A DNA stretch of 64,000 nucleotides from JAEUIE01 sp035430005 (lineage in GTDB: Bacteria; Planctomycetota; Planctomycetia; Gemmatales; HRBIN36), in the NCBI GenBank assembly GCA_035430005.1, contig DAOMFV010000002.1, positions 29,259 through 93,258 on the forward strand. Direction: 5' to 3'. Position 1 is the first letter of the stretch. Every line of letters starts with the position of its first letter. The notes beneath the pieces are model-generated. The model saw only the letters and a list, made by a program, of their open reading frames with translations, had not been told where the DNA came from and did not search any database. A program made the translations under genes and the position numbers. Below are positions 29,759 through 37,860 of the stretch, piece after piece.

Positions 29759-29976
29759 TGCTCGTACTCAGCAGAAGGCTCAACGAAAAACTCCACGTCG
29801 GTCGCGAGATCACCGTGACGATCATGGAAATCCGAGGGAATCGCATCCGCATTGGGATCGAGGCTCCCATTCAAATACCCATCATTCGTGGCGAAGCGCT
29901 TTGTCACCAGGCAGCGTCTCACACGCCATACAGGATCTACGGCAAAGAGGGAGGTTATGAAAGTAAAGATTCATAG
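29758..29976 (+). CDS. csrA: Carbon storage regulator CsrA
   Basis: RNA-binding post-transcriptional regulator, 72 residues. The order MLVLSRRLNEKLHVG, ITVTIMEIRGNRIRIGIEAP and IPIIRGE matches CsrA/RsmA, including the conserved Arg in IRGE. The tail after residue 49 is longer than usual and overlaps the following gene. Leader hairpins precede it. In bacteria it controls mRNAs for storage, motility and biofilm; the flagellar link cannot be tested here. Confidence 0.93.
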   Translation: MLVLSRRLNEKLHVGREITVTIMEIRGNRIRIGIEAPIQIPIIRGEALCHQAASHTPYRIYGKEGGYESKDS

Positions 29977-30301
29977 CGAAAACATGATCATCACCACTGC
30001 CTATTCCAACTTCATCAAGCGGAGGTTGTGGTTTGCAATGGGGCGATTTGGGTTCACCATCAAGTGTGTGACCATTTACCTGACGAATGAAATCGAATCA
30101 GATGGGAGTAAAACCAAACGATGCAGTATCGTGGTTCGGTTGGTTCGCTATGGGCAGGTTCGCATCGAAGACTCAGATCGGGATCTAAGTGCAGTGATCA
30201 TTCGTGCTGTGGATCGTGTCGGGCAATCCGTTTCTCGTGAACTAGAGCATCTGAGAGAGATGCGAAACTACATCTTTGCAGAACGTTCTGACTTGCCTTG
30301 A
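29957..30301 (+). CDS. Ribosome hibernation factor (HPF/RaiA)-like protein
   Basis: A 114-residue protein starting at ATG 29957 inside the csrA end, after GGGAGG. It begins MKVKIHSENMIITTAYSNFI, has a central beta strand pair VTIYLTNEIE and CSIVVRLVRYGQVRIEDSD, then AVIIRAVDRVGQSVSREL. This beta-alpha-beta-beta-beta-alpha order matches short HPF/RaiA-type proteins common in planctomycetes. It may quiet ribosomes under stress. Coupling to csrA by overlap suggests joint expression. Confidence 0.7.
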   Translation: MKVKIHSENMIITTAYSNFIKRRLWFAMGRFGFTIKCVTIYLTNEIESDGSKTKRCSIVVRLVRYGQVRIEDSDRDLSAVIIRAVDRVGQSVSRELEHLREMRNYIFAERSDLP

Positions 30302-30362
30302 GACCCATCTGGGATGGTCCCAGAAGGGCCGATTGGCTAATTCCAGCTTGAGGAGACAACAG

Positions 30363-30716
30363 ATGCGACGAGCTATATTGACTGTGCTTGTGGGAATTAC
30401 CCTTTTCGTTCTCAACATCGTCGCTGATGATTCAAAAGGCGGCTTACCCAATGCCGAGCACGGGATAAAGGCTGCATTTGTATCAGCCGATATCGCCAAG
30501 AATATGATTACTTTCAAAACCAGTGATAAAGCTGGAAAGATGGTAGAGGTGAAGTTGGAACTTGACAAGAACGCAAAAATCTATGGAACTGATAACAAAT
30601 CTGAGACTCTCGCAGCATTTTCAAAAGCAATGGAGAGTAAGAAGAACAAGGCAATTTTTGTCGTCGAAGACAAGGATGGCAAACACATCCTGGAGCTTAA
30701 GGACAACTCAAACTGA
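30363..30716 (+). CDS. Small exported protein, paralogue 3 of 3
   Basis: A 117-residue protein from ATG 30363 behind GAGGAG. Signal peptide to about residue 20, then the family core AAFVSADIAKNMITFKTSDK, VEVKLELDKNAKIYGTDNK and IFVVEDKDGKHILEL. It is separated from paralogues 1 and 2 by the LysR, csrA and HPF-like genes, consistent with a module duplication. Followed by a terminator. Confidence 0.7.
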   Translation: MRRAILTVLVGITLFVLNIVADDSKGGLPNAEHGIKAAFVSADIAKNMITFKTSDKAGKMVEVKLELDKNAKIYGTDNKSETLAAFSKAMESKKNKAIFVVEDKDGKHILELKDNSN

Positions 30717-30732
30717 TTTTGTTGTGTAATAA

Positions 30733-30759
30733 TGCCCGATCTCCACTCAGGATCGGGCA
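30733..30759 (+). terminator. Hairpin terminator
   Basis: TGCCCGATC (30733-30741) pairs with GATCGGGCA (30751-30759) around a 9-base loop, shortly after the stop of the third small exported protein. The T run is poor. Confidence 0.6.
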
Positions 30760-30820
30760 CAAGGATTGGGTTATTGTTTGCGACAAGCATGATGCTGCTT
30801 CCCCTGCAGGGAGATGAATT

Positions 30821-31156
30821 ATGCTTTGGCAATTGTGGCGATTGAACTCGAACTTAGGCCAACGGGTGATATTGGTCCATCAAGATCCCTTCATAATAGG
30901 TAGTGCAATCGATTGTAACCTCAGAGAGCCTATTTCCTCTGTCAGTAGTCACCACTGCCGGTTATTTCAAAAAGATGGCAACTTATACCTTGAGGACACA
31001 GGCAGCTTGAATGGGACTTATGTCAATGGACAACGCCTAGTAGAACCAAGTAAACTAAGAAGTAATGACATCATCGAGTTCGGCTCAACATGGATGGTCA
31101 TAGGAGTACGCGAAGATTGTCAATGGATCAAGACAAAGATGCTGTTGTCAGCGTAA
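30821..31156 (+). CDS. FHA-domain protein
   Basis: A 111-residue protein made of one forkhead-associated domain, which binds phosphothreonine peptides. The conserved points are present: FIIGSAIDCNL, SSVSSHHCRL and LEDTGSLNGTYVNGQRL. GGGAG precedes the ATG. No kinase adjoins it. It probably docks onto a Ser/Thr-kinase target elsewhere in this planctomycete. Confidence 0.9.
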   Translation: MLWQLWRLNSNLGQRVILVHQDPFIIGSAIDCNLREPISSVSSHHCRLFQKDGNLYLEDTGSLNGTYVNGQRLVEPSKLRSNDIIEFGSTWMVIGVREDCQWIKTKMLLSA

Positions 31157-31326
31157 TGCTCAGTCTTGATACCTGGAGCTGTCTGTGTCGTCACCATGAA
31201 TTATACTTGCACCTTGCAAAAGCCAGGCTGCGGAACGCCAGACAAATCACGAGTAAATCTATCAACATAGGAGCTTCGGAAGGATATCAACGATACCATC
31301 AGATTAGACAGCATCTGTCATGGTGA
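31123..31326 (+). CDS. Doubtful small ORF after the FHA gene (67 aa)
   Basis: A frame from ATG 31123 overlaps the FHA end by 34 bases and codes for a basic, helical 67-residue peptide (AVVSVMLSLDTWSCL, then LHLAKARLRNARQI). No family, no good ribosome site. The remaining 31327-31432 shows nothing. It is listed only because the sequence has protein-like composition. Confidence 0.2.
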   Translation: MDQDKDAVVSVMLSLDTWSCLCRHHELYLHLAKARLRNARQITSKSINIGASEGYQRYHQIRQHLSW

Positions 31327-31432
31327 ACAGTTCTGCAAACTATCGTACAAGTTAATTGTGTGCTTCAGCGAAGCAGTGCGAGATCAACAAAGATCATAGC
31401 AATAAAGTAGAAAGGAACTTCAGGAGAGCGAG

Positions 31433-32251
31433 ATGCAAATAGCCTTGATTCAGCAAATGGCGAGTGCTGATACAGCAGCAAACCTGTCCCGTGCCCTGGC
31501 AGCCATCGAGTCAGCAGCTGCTCGTGGCGCTGAACTGGTTGCGTTCGCTGAATTGGCTTTCGAGCCGTTTTATCCGCGTGAGCGTGCATGTAGAACAGTT
31601 GCCAATTTGGCCCAACCTATTCCCGGACCAACAACCAGTGCCCTGGCTGAAGCAGCTCGCCGGCACGGCGTCGTCATTGTAGCCAACCTGTACGAACGGG
31701 ATGGTGAGCACTGCTATGATACTTCACCGGTCTTGGATGCTGATGGCACTTTGCTTGGTCGCACCCGGATGATCCATATTACCGAGTACGAAGGTTTTCA
31801 TGAGCAGGGTTATTACTCACCAGGGAATACTGGGGTGCCCGTGTACCAGACGAAGCTCGGTAAGATCGGCGTAGCCATCTGTTATGATCGACACTTTCCC
31901 GAAGTCATGCGGGCGCTGGGAGTAGGAGACGCCGAGTTGGTGATTGTTCCTCAAGCAGGAACAGTCGGCGAATGGCCTGAAGGGTTGTACGAAGCAGAAA
32001 TGCGTGTCGCAGCGTTTCAGAATGGATACTTTGTCGCTCTGTGTAATCGAGTAGGAAAGGAAGGTATCCTTCACTTTGCCGGCGAGTCGTTCATCTGCAG
32101 CCCGGAAGGTGTTGTTATTGCCAGAGCAGCAACCGATGCTGAAGAAATCCTGCAGACGAACCTCGACTTAACTGCGTGTGACCGTTCACACGCCAGGCAA
32201 CTGTTCCTACGCCACCGCCGACCAGAACTGTATGCCGGGTGGGTGAAATAG
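31433..32251 (+). CDS. Carbon-nitrogen hydrolase (nitrilase superfamily) lacking the usual Lys
   Basis: A 272-residue nitrilase-fold amidase. Glu40 in VAFAELAFEPF and the nucleophile Cys in VAICYDRHFPE are in place, as is QNGYFVALCNRVG near the end. The segment that normally carries the catalytic Lys (RKxHI) reads GRTRMIHITEYEG, with Met where Lys belongs. Related proteins hydrolyse carbamoyl or omega-amide substrates. The change may mark a subfamily with altered chemistry, with another base, or an inactive protein. GAGAGCG before the ATG is a fair ribosome site. Confidence 0.85.
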   Translation: MQIALIQQMASADTAANLSRALAAIESAAARGAELVAFAELAFEPFYPRERACRTVANLAQPIPGPTTSALAEAARRHGVVIVANLYERDGEHCYDTSPVLDADGTLLGRTRMIHITEYEGFHEQGYYSPGNTGVPVYQTKLGKIGVAICYDRHFPEVMRALGVGDAELVIVPQAGTVGEWPEGLYEAEMRVAAFQNGYFVALCNRVGKEGILHFAGESFICSPEGVVIARAATDAEEILQTNLDLTACDRSHARQLFLRHRRPELYAGWVK

Positions 32252-32302
32252 CTAAAACTGTACCCTAAACAATGAAAGATATCGGAGTATGGGTCTACTG
32301 TT

Positions 32303-32794
32303 TCATTGTTCGAGTGCCTTCTTAAGAGCCAACGGTACTGGGCGGCCTGCCTTTTCCAGTGCTGCCTTCATCTGCTTTAGTAACCCAACCTGCGACCAGT
32401 CGTTTTCCCAACGAGGGATCAGGTCTTTCTCCGAATTGTCAATGAAACGCACGACCGGATTGTTCCACGCCGGTTCCTTGAACTTCTTCAGCACCTTTTC
32501 ATCGTCGCCAGGTACGTTATTGTAAATTGCCACGGCAACAAACTCACTACTTGCCACTTCTACAACCAGACGATGCGACAGCGGACCGCTGCCGAACTGC
32601 TTGCAAGTCGATCAGCCAGGCACCTCCTGGAAGACTAGCATGATCGGTTTGCCTACCGCCTTCGCCTGCTTGAGGGCCACATCATAGCTACGCAGCCATT
32701 TGACCTTTCCCAGTTCTTCGGGTTGCTCGACGTTGCCATTGAGCAAACATCCCACACTGGCGACCATGGCAATCCCCGTCACTAACTGATACAT
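32303..32794 (-). CDS. Exported thioredoxin-like protein, predicted selenoprotein (TGA = Sec61)
   Basis: A 163-residue frame from ATG 32794 broken only by TGA at 32614-32612. After an N-terminal hydrophobic signal the protein reads KAVGKPIMLVFQEVPG-U-STCKQFG, a UxxC in the position of the redox CxxC of DUF255/thioredoxin-like proteins; downstream are VAVAIYNNVPGDDEKVL and VVRFIDNSEKDLIPRWEND. A strong hairpin with a GGTC loop follows the TGA. It adjoins another predicted selenoprotein gene, separated by a terminator. Probably a periplasmic thiol/selenol oxidoreductase. Confidence 0.85.
32577..32593 (-). promoter_or_regulatory. Bacterial SECIS-like hairpin (thioredoxin-like)
   Basis: Reverse strand GGCAGCG-GTC-CGCTGTC, a 7-bp stem with one G-U pair, starts 18 bases after the TGA. 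The apical GGTC matches the E. coli fdhF loop; the loop G is base 26 after the TGA. Confidence 0.8.
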
Positions 32795-32836
32795 GATTAC
32801 CCCTTTCAACTGCATTCTAATTGCATCAATAAGAAA

Positions 32837-32870
32837 AAACACCGCCTGGGCCAATCGCCAAGCGGTGTTT
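32837..32870 (-). terminator. Rho-independent terminator (reverse strand)
   Basis: AAACACCGC (32837-32845) pairs with GCGGTGTTT (32862-32870); on the reverse strand the stem is followed directly by TTTTTCTT. It ends the selenoprotein gene at 32909-33469. A similar hairpin ends the remnant copy at 50112-50145. Confidence 0.9.
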
Positions 32871-32908
32871 GGGTGTCATAGATACTGTGACGATTCGCCA
32901 ACAGTAAG

Positions 32909-33469
32909 TTATTCGATCATCGCTGACAGTTCTTTGGTGACCGTCTCGACGTCTTTCGCAGTGAACTTCTCGAAAGCGTGATTGGATTTGACTTTCTTGC
33001 TCTTGTAAAGGATCGCCGTTACGGCTGCTTCTTTGGCAATTTTGTAGTCTTCAGGGCCTTTTGGTCCATCGAGTGCAAGGCTGACATTTTTGACGTTATT
33101 AGTCTTCTTGAACTGCTTGATCTTTTCCTTCATGTCATCGCCGGCAGCCAGGAAGATGATGACTGCTGATACTTTGTCTTTTCCAATCCTGGCAACTTCG
33201 GCATCAAGCTTCTTGACCAAACTGGCCAAGGCGTCGTCGGTTTCGCGTGCGAAGACCAAAGCGACTGATTTACTGCCGAGCTGTCAGATGAAGCAACTCT
33301 CTTTGCCATTCCTGCTGGGGCTGTCGGCATTGTAGATATTCAGGGGATCAAATGGTGTGACCCCCGTACCCGGCTGCGGGCCGGACTTCAAATCACCAGC
33401 CAGTACGACAGTCGCACAGACTATCATGCCTGCCAGCGTTCCGCAGATGAAACTGCGTCGCGTCTTCAT
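32909..33469 (-). CDS. Exported thioredoxin-like protein, predicted selenoprotein (TGA = Sec62)
   Basis: A 186-residue frame from ATG 33469 (GGAG upstream), interrupted by TGA at 33286-33284 in NGKESCF-I-U-QLGSK. The paralogue at 21553 has exactly the same length and reads GKENCLVCQYG, so TGA stands for the second Cys of CxxC, giving CxxU. A signal peptide covers residues 1-25; the mature start SGPQPGTGVTPFDPLNI matches the paralogue. After the TGA, LVKKLDAEVARIGKDKVSA and KEAAVTAILYKSKKVKSNH continue the alignment. Periplasmic redox role inferred. A third, truncated copy lies at 50184-50340. Confidence 0.87.
33255..33269 (-). promoter_or_regulatory. Weak SECIS-like hairpin (CxxU protein)
   Basis: Reverse strand ATCAG-TCGCT-TTGGT folds as a 5-bp stem with two G-U pairs. 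The loop G is base 22 after the TGA, as in three of the other five genes, but the stem is the weakest of the set. Confidence 0.5.
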
Positions 33470-33634
33470 GCTTCTCTCCGTGAAATGAGAAAGAGACCTT
33501 GAGTTGCAATCGACCCCCAGCATTGCAACTCTCATGTAATCATTTAACAACGTATCTCATAAAAGATAACTCGAATGAGAATGAAGCACACGACTTCGTC
33601 TTGAAATACGCAGTACCTGTCCTAAGCCAACAGC

Positions 33635-34414
33635 ATGAGCGACAACATGCATGAAATCAGTAGGACAAAGTCCACAGGCCGTGGCTACATGTGGTTTGGC
33701 ATCTTAGTGACCATCCTAGGCGTGGTGACATACGCTATGCTTTTGATGGGGGCTCAACTTCTTCACACACCCTGGTATGCACCCATACTGGCCATTATCG
33801 GCGTTGGACTGACCTTCATCGCAGTCCGGCGCAAACCCGGAGTGTGGCGTTATACTGCACTGCTTTTCTGCTGTCTGCTTGTCGTTGCTGAATTGATGTT
33901 CTTGTTCTCGTTTACCAAGCTGCCAAAATATGCAGGGCCTGCTGTAGCCGGTCAACAATTCCCTGAGTTTACTACAAAGCTTGCAGACAACATGGCATTT
34001 TCAAACAACGACTTCGTCGGCCAAAAGAGTACGGCGTTGATCTTTTACCGTGGACACTGGTGAACGATTTGTATGATCGAGCTAGTTAAGCTCGAAGAAC
34101 AACATAAAGAGTTCGATGCACGAAATACTCGCATTATCGCAGTTTCACTTGATGGCCTTGAAGATAGTTCAAAGACACAAGCGAAGTTTCCCCATTTAGT
34201 GATTGCCTCTGACTCGGATCAAAAGCTGGCTAAAGCTGCTGACGTTCTTGGCCCACATCGTGCGCCAGACGGCAAAGAGACGACGGCACCCACCACAGTG
34301 CTAATTGACAATAAAGGCGTAGTGCGTTGGGTCTTTCGTCCAGATGCCTTCATCACAAGACTGTCTGCTGTAGATTTGCTTGCCAAGGTTGACGAATACC
34401 TAAATAAAGATTAA
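33635..34414 (+). CDS. Membrane-anchored peroxiredoxin, predicted selenoprotein (TGA = Sec143)
   Basis: A 259-residue frame with three or four N-terminal membrane helices (about residues 18-95) and a peroxiredoxin domain after about residue 103 (AVAGQQFPEFTTKLADN). The only break is TGA at 34061-34063 in LIFYRGHW-U-TICMIELVKL, the AhpC/TSA active site in UxxC form. Downstream RIIAVSLDGLEDS, APTTVLIDNKGVVRW and a closing helix are intact. A 7-bp hairpin follows. It is divergent from the CxxU gene and may work on lipid or periplasmic peroxides. Confidence 0.87.
34077..34095 (+). promoter_or_regulatory. Bacterial SECIS-like hairpin (peroxiredoxin 2)
   Basis: TCGAGCT-AGTTA-AGCTCGA, a perfect 7-bp stem with a 5-base loop. 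The loop G is the 22nd base after the TGA. Confidence 0.75.
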
Positions 34415-34432
34415 TCCAAGTACCCGGTTCGG

Positions 34433-34600
34433 TCACTCTTCGTAAATCAGGCATTCGTGGCCGAACTGCACACCCTTCTTTGCCATTGTCTCCTTGAGGT
34501 TGTGAACCTGCATCACACCAAAGTGATTGGCCACCACGGCATTCTGCAAGGCAGCTGCAGCTTCACTCACGTTTTTCGCTGTAGTAAGTTTGAAAAGCAT
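34433..34600 (-). CDS. Truncated DUF302-domain protein
   Basis: A 55-residue frame from ATG 34600 behind GAAGGAG. It reads SEAAAALQNAVVANHFGVM then QVHNLKETMAKKGVQFG and HECLIYEE, the first half of a DUF302 domain, and stops at TGA 34433 where the family has the EVCNP Cys. Beyond that TGA the reading frame ends after 10 codons and no hairpin follows, so this looks like a truncated gene rather than a selenoprotein. It lies between the membrane peroxiredoxin and arsA. Confidence 0.6.
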   Translation of the reverse strand: MLFKLTTAKNVSEAAAALQNAVVANHFGVMQVHNLKETMAKKGVQFGHECLIYEE

Positions 34601-34681
34601 GGGCTCTCCTTCTGGTTGAGTAGTTCACAAGGTAGACGGTTAGTATGCATTTCTTTGTTAGCAAAGGGTGTAATTGGCAGA

Positions 34682-36472
34682 TTACTGCATCTCTGTTAGT
34701 TTCTTCAAGGCTTCCACACCGATAGGTGGTTCTATCTGCCAAGGTATAAGAGCGGTTCGTTTGGCTTGTTCATTCACTACTTCCTGAATGAATGGGTATT
34801 CGTGTTGCTGTCTGATTAGCAACATGGGGTCGGTAACGGTTAGAGGAGTCAGGCTTTGACTGATGACCCAGGCAAAAGGCTCAACTTCAGCTCGACGCAA
34901 ATCACGTTGAAGTTGGGCAGCTTCGTGGACTGGAGTTGCTTCGGGTAAGGTAACAAGGAGCACACGAGTGAACTGGCCATCACGCAAACGAGGAAGCAGT
35001 TGTTGAACGCTTTCAGGCATCTGGCTCGATTGACGACTTACTTCACGATGATATGCCAAGGCAGAATCCAGGAGCAGAATAGTGTGGCCAGTAGGTGCAG
35101 TATCCAGCACGACAAAACGATCTTTGCCTTCTGAGACAGCATCCGCAAAGGCACGAAATACTGCAATTTCCTCAGTGCATGGTGATCGTAGATCTTCAGC
35201 CAGAAGTGCTTTGCCTTGTTCGTCGAGGCCTGCTCCGGCTTGAAGCATCACTTCTTTGGAGTACTTGGCAGTCTCCACCATCGGATCGATTCGGCTCACC
35301 GTGATATTAGGAATCGCTTTGTCTGCCATGGCAGCAGCAATATGCGCAGCGGGATCAGTCGTAGTAAGATGCACACGATGACCTCGAGCGGCCAAGGCCA
35401 CTGCAATAGCTGCAGCTACCGTGGTTTTGCCTACGCCACCTTTACCCATGGCAAGAATGACGCCATGTCCCGGTGCCGCAAGATCATCGATCAAATGGCC
35501 TAACAATGGAGGCAGTGGGAATGATGATAGATGTGAAGAGATCACAGCGGGGCTAACAGAGCCAGTGCCAAAGGTGCGAAGAGAAGCAATGCCTAGTACT
35601 CCCCCATTGGCAAACGGGATCAGCGTACATGGTAGATGTGCCAATTCTTCGGGCATGTTGCCAATGGCAGTTTCTGCGCGTTTCTCCATGGCGACAGCAA
35701 TCGGGTCATTCATGTCGGTGGCATGGAATATGCCATTTAAGACGAGATGCTGGTTGCTGACACCAAGTCCAGAGAGTTCTTTGCTCGTCCGAGCCGCTTC
35801 TCGAAACGCGGTGCTTTCTGCCCGAGTGACTAGCACCAAGGTTGTCGCTAGTGGATCGCTTAATGCACTGACGGTCTGGTAATAGAGTTGCTGCTGAGAT
35901 TGCAGGCCGGCCAATGGGCCCAAGCAAGATGTTCCAGTAGTGTTCTTCTCCATAAAGCCCGACCATGCAGAGGGCAATGTCAGCAACCTGAGGGTATGCC
36001 CCGTGGGAGCGGTATCGAAGATGACATGATCAAACTCGGAAGTCGCTGAGGCATCGCCAAGTAAGCGGGAGAACTCGTCGAAAGCAGCAATTTCCAGGGT
36101 GCAGGAACCGGAGAACTGTTCCTCCATGCTGGCTACAGCTTCTGCCGGCAATAGCGAACGATAAGGGCCGACCATGCGTTCACGGTATTCCCTGGCAGAC
36201 GCCTCAGGATCGAGATTCATGGCGAACAGCCGGGGGACGCCAGGCACCTCTGTGGGGTGATTTCCCAGTTTGGTCTTAAGAACCTCATCCAGGTTGGAGG
36301 CAGGGTCCGTGGAAACCAGCAGAACCCGTTTGCCTGCATCTGCCAGTCGAACTGCGGTAGCACAGGCAACGGAGGTTTTGCCTACGCCCCCTTTGCCGGT
36401 AAAGAACAAATGTCGTGTCGGTTGCTTCAGATATTCCATGTTAACTTTCGCAGTACGAGTATTGGTTAGCAT
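34682..36472 (-). CDS. arsA: Arsenical pump-driving ATPase ArsA
   Basis: Two-domain ATPase (about 596 residues) that energises arsenite export. Both halves have a deviant P-loop (GKGGVGKTS near residue 25 and GKGGVGKTT near 350) and the ArsA signature DTAPTGHT in each half. The start is taken at the ATG overlapping the arsD stop (ATGCTAA); ATG 36439 is an alternative. No arsB or acr3 channel is in the window, so its membrane partner is elsewhere or different. Last gene of the reverse-strand arsenic/RND group. Confidence 0.93.
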   Translation of the reverse strand: MLTNTRTAKVNMEYLKQPTRHLFFTGKGGVGKTSVACATAVRLADAGKRVLLVSTDPASNLDEVLKTKLGNHPTEVPGVPRLFAMNLDPEASAREYRERMVGPYRSLLPAEAVASMEEQFSGSCTLEIAAFDEFSRLLGDASATSEFDHVIFDTAPTGHTLRLLTLPSAWSGFMEKNTTGTSCLGPLAGLQSQQQLYYQTVSALSDPLATTLVLVTRAESTAFREAARTSKELSGLGVSNQHLVLNGIFHATDMNDPIAVAMEKRAETAIGNMPEELAHLPCTLIPFANGGVLGIASLRTFGTGSVSPAVISSHLSSFPLPPLLGHLIDDLAAPGHGVILAMGKGGVGKTTVAAAIAVALAARGHRVHLTTTDPAAHIAAAMADKAIPNITVSRIDPMVETAKYSKEVMLQAGAGLDEQGKALLAEDLRSPCTEEIAVFRAFADAVSEGKDRFVVLDTAPTGHTILLLDSALAYHREVSRQSSQMPESVQQLLPRLRDGQFTRVLLVTLPEATPVHEAAQLQRDLRRAEVEPFAWVISQSLTPLTVTDPMLLIRQQHEYPFIQEVVNEQAKRTALIPWQIEPPIGVEALKKLTEMQ

Positions 36473-36834
36473 GGTTTGCCACCACAACAACTGGCGGTGT
36501 CTTCTGTCATGGGCAGGGAGTTATCCTGCTTGGCACCTCCGGTCCATAACGAGAGCAATTCACGTGTTGGGTAACCGCGTTGGCTGACCACGTGGCCATC
36601 TACCACAATGACAGGCAGGCATTTAGTCCCCTGCGAGGCAAGTAGCTTATGAATGGTATCATTCTTGGTGAATGCATCTGGCTGTTGTGCCAGGTTGAAA
36701 CGATCCACCTGATGACCTTGCGATCGCAGCCATTCGAGATCGGCAGCAAAGCGAGGGAGAACAGGATCGATCTGTGGTCCACATACACCGGTCGAGCAGC
36801 ACATGGGTTTGTCGTAGATTTGGATATTCTTCAT
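36466..36834 (-). CDS. arsD: Arsenic metallochaperone ArsD
   Basis: A 122-residue thioredoxin-fold protein that hands As(III) to ArsA. The key Cys residues are Cys12, Cys13 and Cys18 in KPMCCSTGVCG, and a C-terminal CCGGKPC adds two further Cys clusters as in long-form ArsD. It overlaps arsA by a few bases, matching the usual arsD-arsA order. Confidence 0.95.
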   Translation of the reverse strand: MKNIQIYDKPMCCSTGVCGPQIDPVLPRFAADLEWLRSQGHQVDRFNLAQQPDAFTKNDTIHKLLASQGTKCLPVIVVDGHVVSQRGYPTRELLSLWTGGAKQDNSLPMTEDTASCCGGKPC

Positions 36835-36954
36835 GGATTGGTTCCTTGCTTAAGAAGGGGCTAGTTTCAGTGAAGCAATCAGTTCCTTATCTTTCGTGTC
36901 GAATGGTTGCAAATCTCTCTGAGGTGGTTGAGCCTCTCCCGTGGTTGTCTTTCG

Positions 36955-37308
36955 TCACGTAAGAACCCGACCCGTTCTGATTTTATGCTGTCGAATCGCA
37001 AGATTCCTAAGTAGATTCAACACAACTGTGATCAGTTCCCGCACCTGGGCATCCTTTATCCCGTACATGACTTTTTTCGCGTTTCTCTCTTTACTTACTA
37101 TTCCAGCTGAATGCAGTACTTTCATGTGTTCAGAAATAGTAGGCTGCTTTGCATTTAGTGATTGAACGATCTCATTTACGAAATGTGGCCCATCAAGCAA
37201 TTCCTGGAGAATAAGAACTCGTGTGCTATTCGCCATAGCTTTCAGGGTTATCACGGGATCAAGATTTCCATGCTTCAGTATCAAAGATGAACCTGCTTTA
37301 CCAAACAC
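36955..37308 (-). CDS. ArsR/SmtB-family repressor without Cys
   Basis: A 117-residue winged-helix regulator (LDPVITLKAMANSTRVLILQ, then QPTISEHMKVLHSAGIV and a beta wing KKVMYGIKD). No Cys is present anywhere, so the classical As(III)-binding ELCVC site is missing (VNEIVQSL in its place). It starts at GTG 37308, right after the stop of the gene at 37309; a later start is possible. It may regulate the RND/ars operon by another signal. Confidence 0.85.
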   Translation of the reverse strand: MFGKAGSSLILKHGNLDPVITLKAMANSTRVLILQELLDGPHFVNEIVQSLNAKQPTISEHMKVLHSAGIVSKERNAKKVMYGIKDAQVRELITVVLNLLRNLAIRQHKIRTGRVLT

Positions 37309-37839
37309 TTAGGTGTTAACTTTATCTTGTGCCATATGCTCAAGGAAAAAGTCATCTCCCTGCAGAGCGATATAGGTTTCAACAAACTCGAGAATCCGTT
37401 CATCGAGCCAGGTCGCAATGACTTCTTCATTCACTTGATTAAGTGGTAATTCTAACCGCTTATGGCCGTCAAACTTCATCAATGCCGGAATAATCGTGAG
37501 ATCATAATCGAGGATCATCTGGCGGACATCTTTGTCAGGGCCAGCTGAGAACTTCAGTTCCACTTTGTATTTGTCTGAGGCAAAGGCAAAAGTTGATTCG
37601 CGTGAATGTGGCTGGATGACGGGCTTTACCTGCACCAGGTTGGAGAATTGTTCCACTAACGATTGCAGTCGAGGTCGCCAAACAAGGCAGAATTGATCGA
37701 CGGTGGCATCGAACTGCGCAAGTCGTTTCTTCAGCTCGTCCTGATCATGCAGATACTCTTGCCGTCGTTCTGCAGCACGTGTTGCTGCTGCAGCAAGTGT
37801 TGAGCTGATTTTCTCTTTGAGGCCATGGATATCCGACAT
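37309..37839 (-). CDS. Hypothetical protein with N-terminal coiled coil (176 aa)
   Basis: A 176-residue protein between the RND permease and the ArsR-type gene, with 21 bases before and no gap after. The first 60 residues are helical and charged (TRAAERRQEYLHDQDELKKR), and the rest looks alpha/beta (LDYDLTIIPALMKFDG, EEVIATWLDERILEFVETY). No signal peptide. No family recognised; position suggests a role with the pump or its control. Confidence 0.6.
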   Translation of the reverse strand: MSDIHGLKEKISSTLAAAATRAAERRQEYLHDQDELKKRLAQFDATVDQFCLVWRPRLQSLVEQFSNLVQVKPVIQPHSRESTFAFASDKYKVELKFSAGPDKDVRQMILDYDLTIIPALMKFDGHKRLELPLNQVNEEVIATWLDERILEFVETYIALQGDDFFLEHMAQDKVNT

Positions 37840-37860
37840 TGTTATTCCTTTTCATGGGAT

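Noticed and set aside
32268..32310. AACAATGAAA...TTTCATTGTT as terminator between the nitrilase and selenoprotein genes
   Set aside because: The stem is A/T-rich with a 23-base loop and no T run; it overlaps the stop codon of the reverse gene and may be chance.
34433..34600. TGA in the truncated DUF302 gene as a seventh selenocysteine
   Set aside because: The TGA falls at the family's Cys position, but the frame ends ten codons later without family sequence and no hairpin with a loop G is found 20-30 nt downstream.
36466..36834. Possible Sec in arsD or the rhodanese gene
   Set aside because: All expected Cys residues are coded by TGT/TGC and no in-frame TGA occurs.
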